Shown one piece after another: positions 14,417-15,326 of a DNA stretch of 15,326 nt. Under the pieces are notes generated by a model. That model did not search any database, was not told where the DNA came from, and saw nothing but the letters and a program-made list of their open reading frames with translations. Source of the DNA: Bacteroides_E sp964522975 (GTDB lineage Bacteria; Bacteroidota; Bacteroidia; Bacteroidales; Bacteroidaceae); NCBI GenBank assembly GCA_964522975.1, contig CAZFXK010000062.1:1-15326 (forward strand), written 5' to 3'. Position 1 is the first letter of the stretch, and every line of letters starts with the position of its first letter. Position numbers and translations under genes: made by a program.

Positions 14417-15322
14417 ATGAGTCATTCACATTCTCACAATCATAACATAAACCTTCAAACACTACATCGTTCGTTTGTTTTAGGCATAGTCATAAATTTA
14501 CTGTTTGTAGTCATTGAATTTGGAGCCGGTTTTTGGTATAATTCACTTGCTCTAATCTCTGATGCAGGACACAACTTAAGCGATGTAGTTAGCCTTGTCT
14601 TAGCCTTAGTCGCTTTTAAATTATCTCAAATAAGTGCCACTCAACGCTTCACTTATAGCTACAAAAAAAGTACAATTTTAGTTTCTTTGCTTAATGCCCT
14701 CATATTATTGGGTGTAGTGGGTATTTTATTCTACAAAAGTATTTATAAGTTAAGCCATCCTTCTGAAGTCGAGGGTTTAGCCATTGCATGGATTGCCGGT
14801 GTAGGAATTCTAGTCAATGGGTTTACTGCTTTTTTATTATTAAAAGATAAAGATCATGATTTGAATGTAAAAGGTGCCTATCTTCATATGATAGCTGACA
14901 CCTTAGTCTCAATAGGCGTTTTCGTTTCGGGCATCATCATACACTATACCGACTGGTTTATTATTGACCCCATCATAGGAATCATTGTAGCTGTAATTAT
15001 TTTATTTTCTACTTGGGGACTACTTTCAGAAAGTATACGCTTAGCGTTAGATGGTGTACCTAAATCAATCAATCCCAAAACAATAAAGGAGGATATACTG
15101 AAAACAGATGGGGTACTAGATATACACCATTTACACATCTGGGCCATTAGTACTACGGAGAATGCCTTAACAGCACACATTGTAGTAAGTAAAGATTCCA
15201 CCCTACAAGCCATAGAAGAGATAAAACATCAATTAAGGAAAATGCTATTAAATCATAACATTAGCCATCCCACTTTTGAGTTTGAACACACTCAAGAAGA
15301 ATGCAGCACTCATACACTCTAA
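14417..15322 (+). CDS. Cation diffusion facilitator (zinc/cadmium-type) efflux transporter
   Basis: This 301-residue inner-membrane antiporter of the CDF family (PF01545, CzcD/ZitB type) exports divalent metal, probably zinc, from the cytoplasm in exchange for protons. Six membrane helices span roughly residues 18-205. The transport site is of the HD-HD type: H52 and D56 in SDAGHNLSD on helix 2, and H157 and D161 in HMIADTLVS on helix 5. This pattern goes with zinc or cadmium rather than manganese or iron. The N-terminus is histidine-rich (HSHSHNH) and the cytoplasmic C-terminal domain (about 210-301) has the CDF ferredoxin-like pattern DIHHLHIW. The start ATG is at 14417 and the stop is complete at 15320-15322. 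A terminator, if any, lies beyond the window. Confidence 0.94.
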   Translation: MSHSHSHNHNINLQTLHRSFVLGIVINLLFVVIEFGAGFWYNSLALISDAGHNLSDVVSLVLALVAFKLSQISATQRFTYSYKKSTILVSLLNALILLGVVGILFYKSIYKLSHPSEVEGLAIAWIAGVGILVNGFTAFLLLKDKDHDLNVKGAYLHMIADTLVSIGVFVSGIIIHYTDWFIIDPIIGIIVAVIILFSTWGLLSESIRLALDGVPKSINPKTIKEDILKTDGVLDIHHLHIWAISTTENALTAHIVVSKDSTLQAIEEIKHQLRKMLLNHNISHPTFEFEHTQEECSTHTL

Positions 15323-15326
15323 TTTT

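Noticed and set aside
1..15326. CRISPR array, tRNA/rRNA genes, insertion sequences or phage genes
   Set aside because: I looked for regularly spaced repeats, tRNA-like cloverleaf ends, transposase motifs and terminal inverted repeats and saw none. Genes are ordinary chromosomal ones in conserved order.

Overview
The window is a chromosomal housekeeping segment from an AT-rich member of the Bacteroidota, most likely order Bacteroidales. Four things point there. Protein features are typical of the group: a DUF2582-type winged-helix protein, a lipoprotein M49 peptidase with the HECLGH motif, and a Fur/purA/hisS neighbourhood close to groESL. Upstream regions carry TAnnTTTG (-7) boxes, two with a TTTG (-33) box 19 nt away and one 23 nt away. 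Shine-Dalgarno sequences are mostly absent. Codon use is AT-rich. I cannot name the genus.

Layout, left to right. Bases 2-10791 are all read leftward (minus strand). Taken in order of coordinate they are a threonine aldolase-type PLP enzyme, a 74-residue winged-helix protein, groEL and groES, hisS, a membrane zinc peptidase (YugP type), purA, fur, an AlkD-like HEAT-repeat protein, and a dipeptidyl-peptidase III lipoprotein. An AraC-type regulator (10889-11338, minus) ends this block. After a 344-base divergent intergenic region comes recQ (11683-13479, plus), which converges on a secreted TPR protein (13492-14322, minus). The TPR gene diverges from a CDF zinc/cation exporter (14417-15322, plus) at the right edge.

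Transcription units are unusually readable. Intrinsic terminators follow the winged-helix gene, groEL, hisS, the YugP-type peptidase, purA and the AraC gene. TAnnTTTG-type promoters precede the winged-helix gene, groES, hisS, the YugP-type gene, fur and the TPR gene. DPP III and the AlkD-like gene overlap by one base, fur follows 72 bases later with its own -7 box, and purA starts 8 bases after fur, so DPP III-alkD-fur-purA may be partly co-transcribed.

I see no mobile element, CRISPR array, tRNA, rRNA or phage gene. There is no obvious new multi-gene system. The most interesting points are the DPP III/AlkD-like pair, which I recall as a single fused protein in Porphyromonas gingivalis, and several inverted repeats placed where operators would sit, upstream of fur, between the TPR and CDF genes, and between the AraC gene and recQ.
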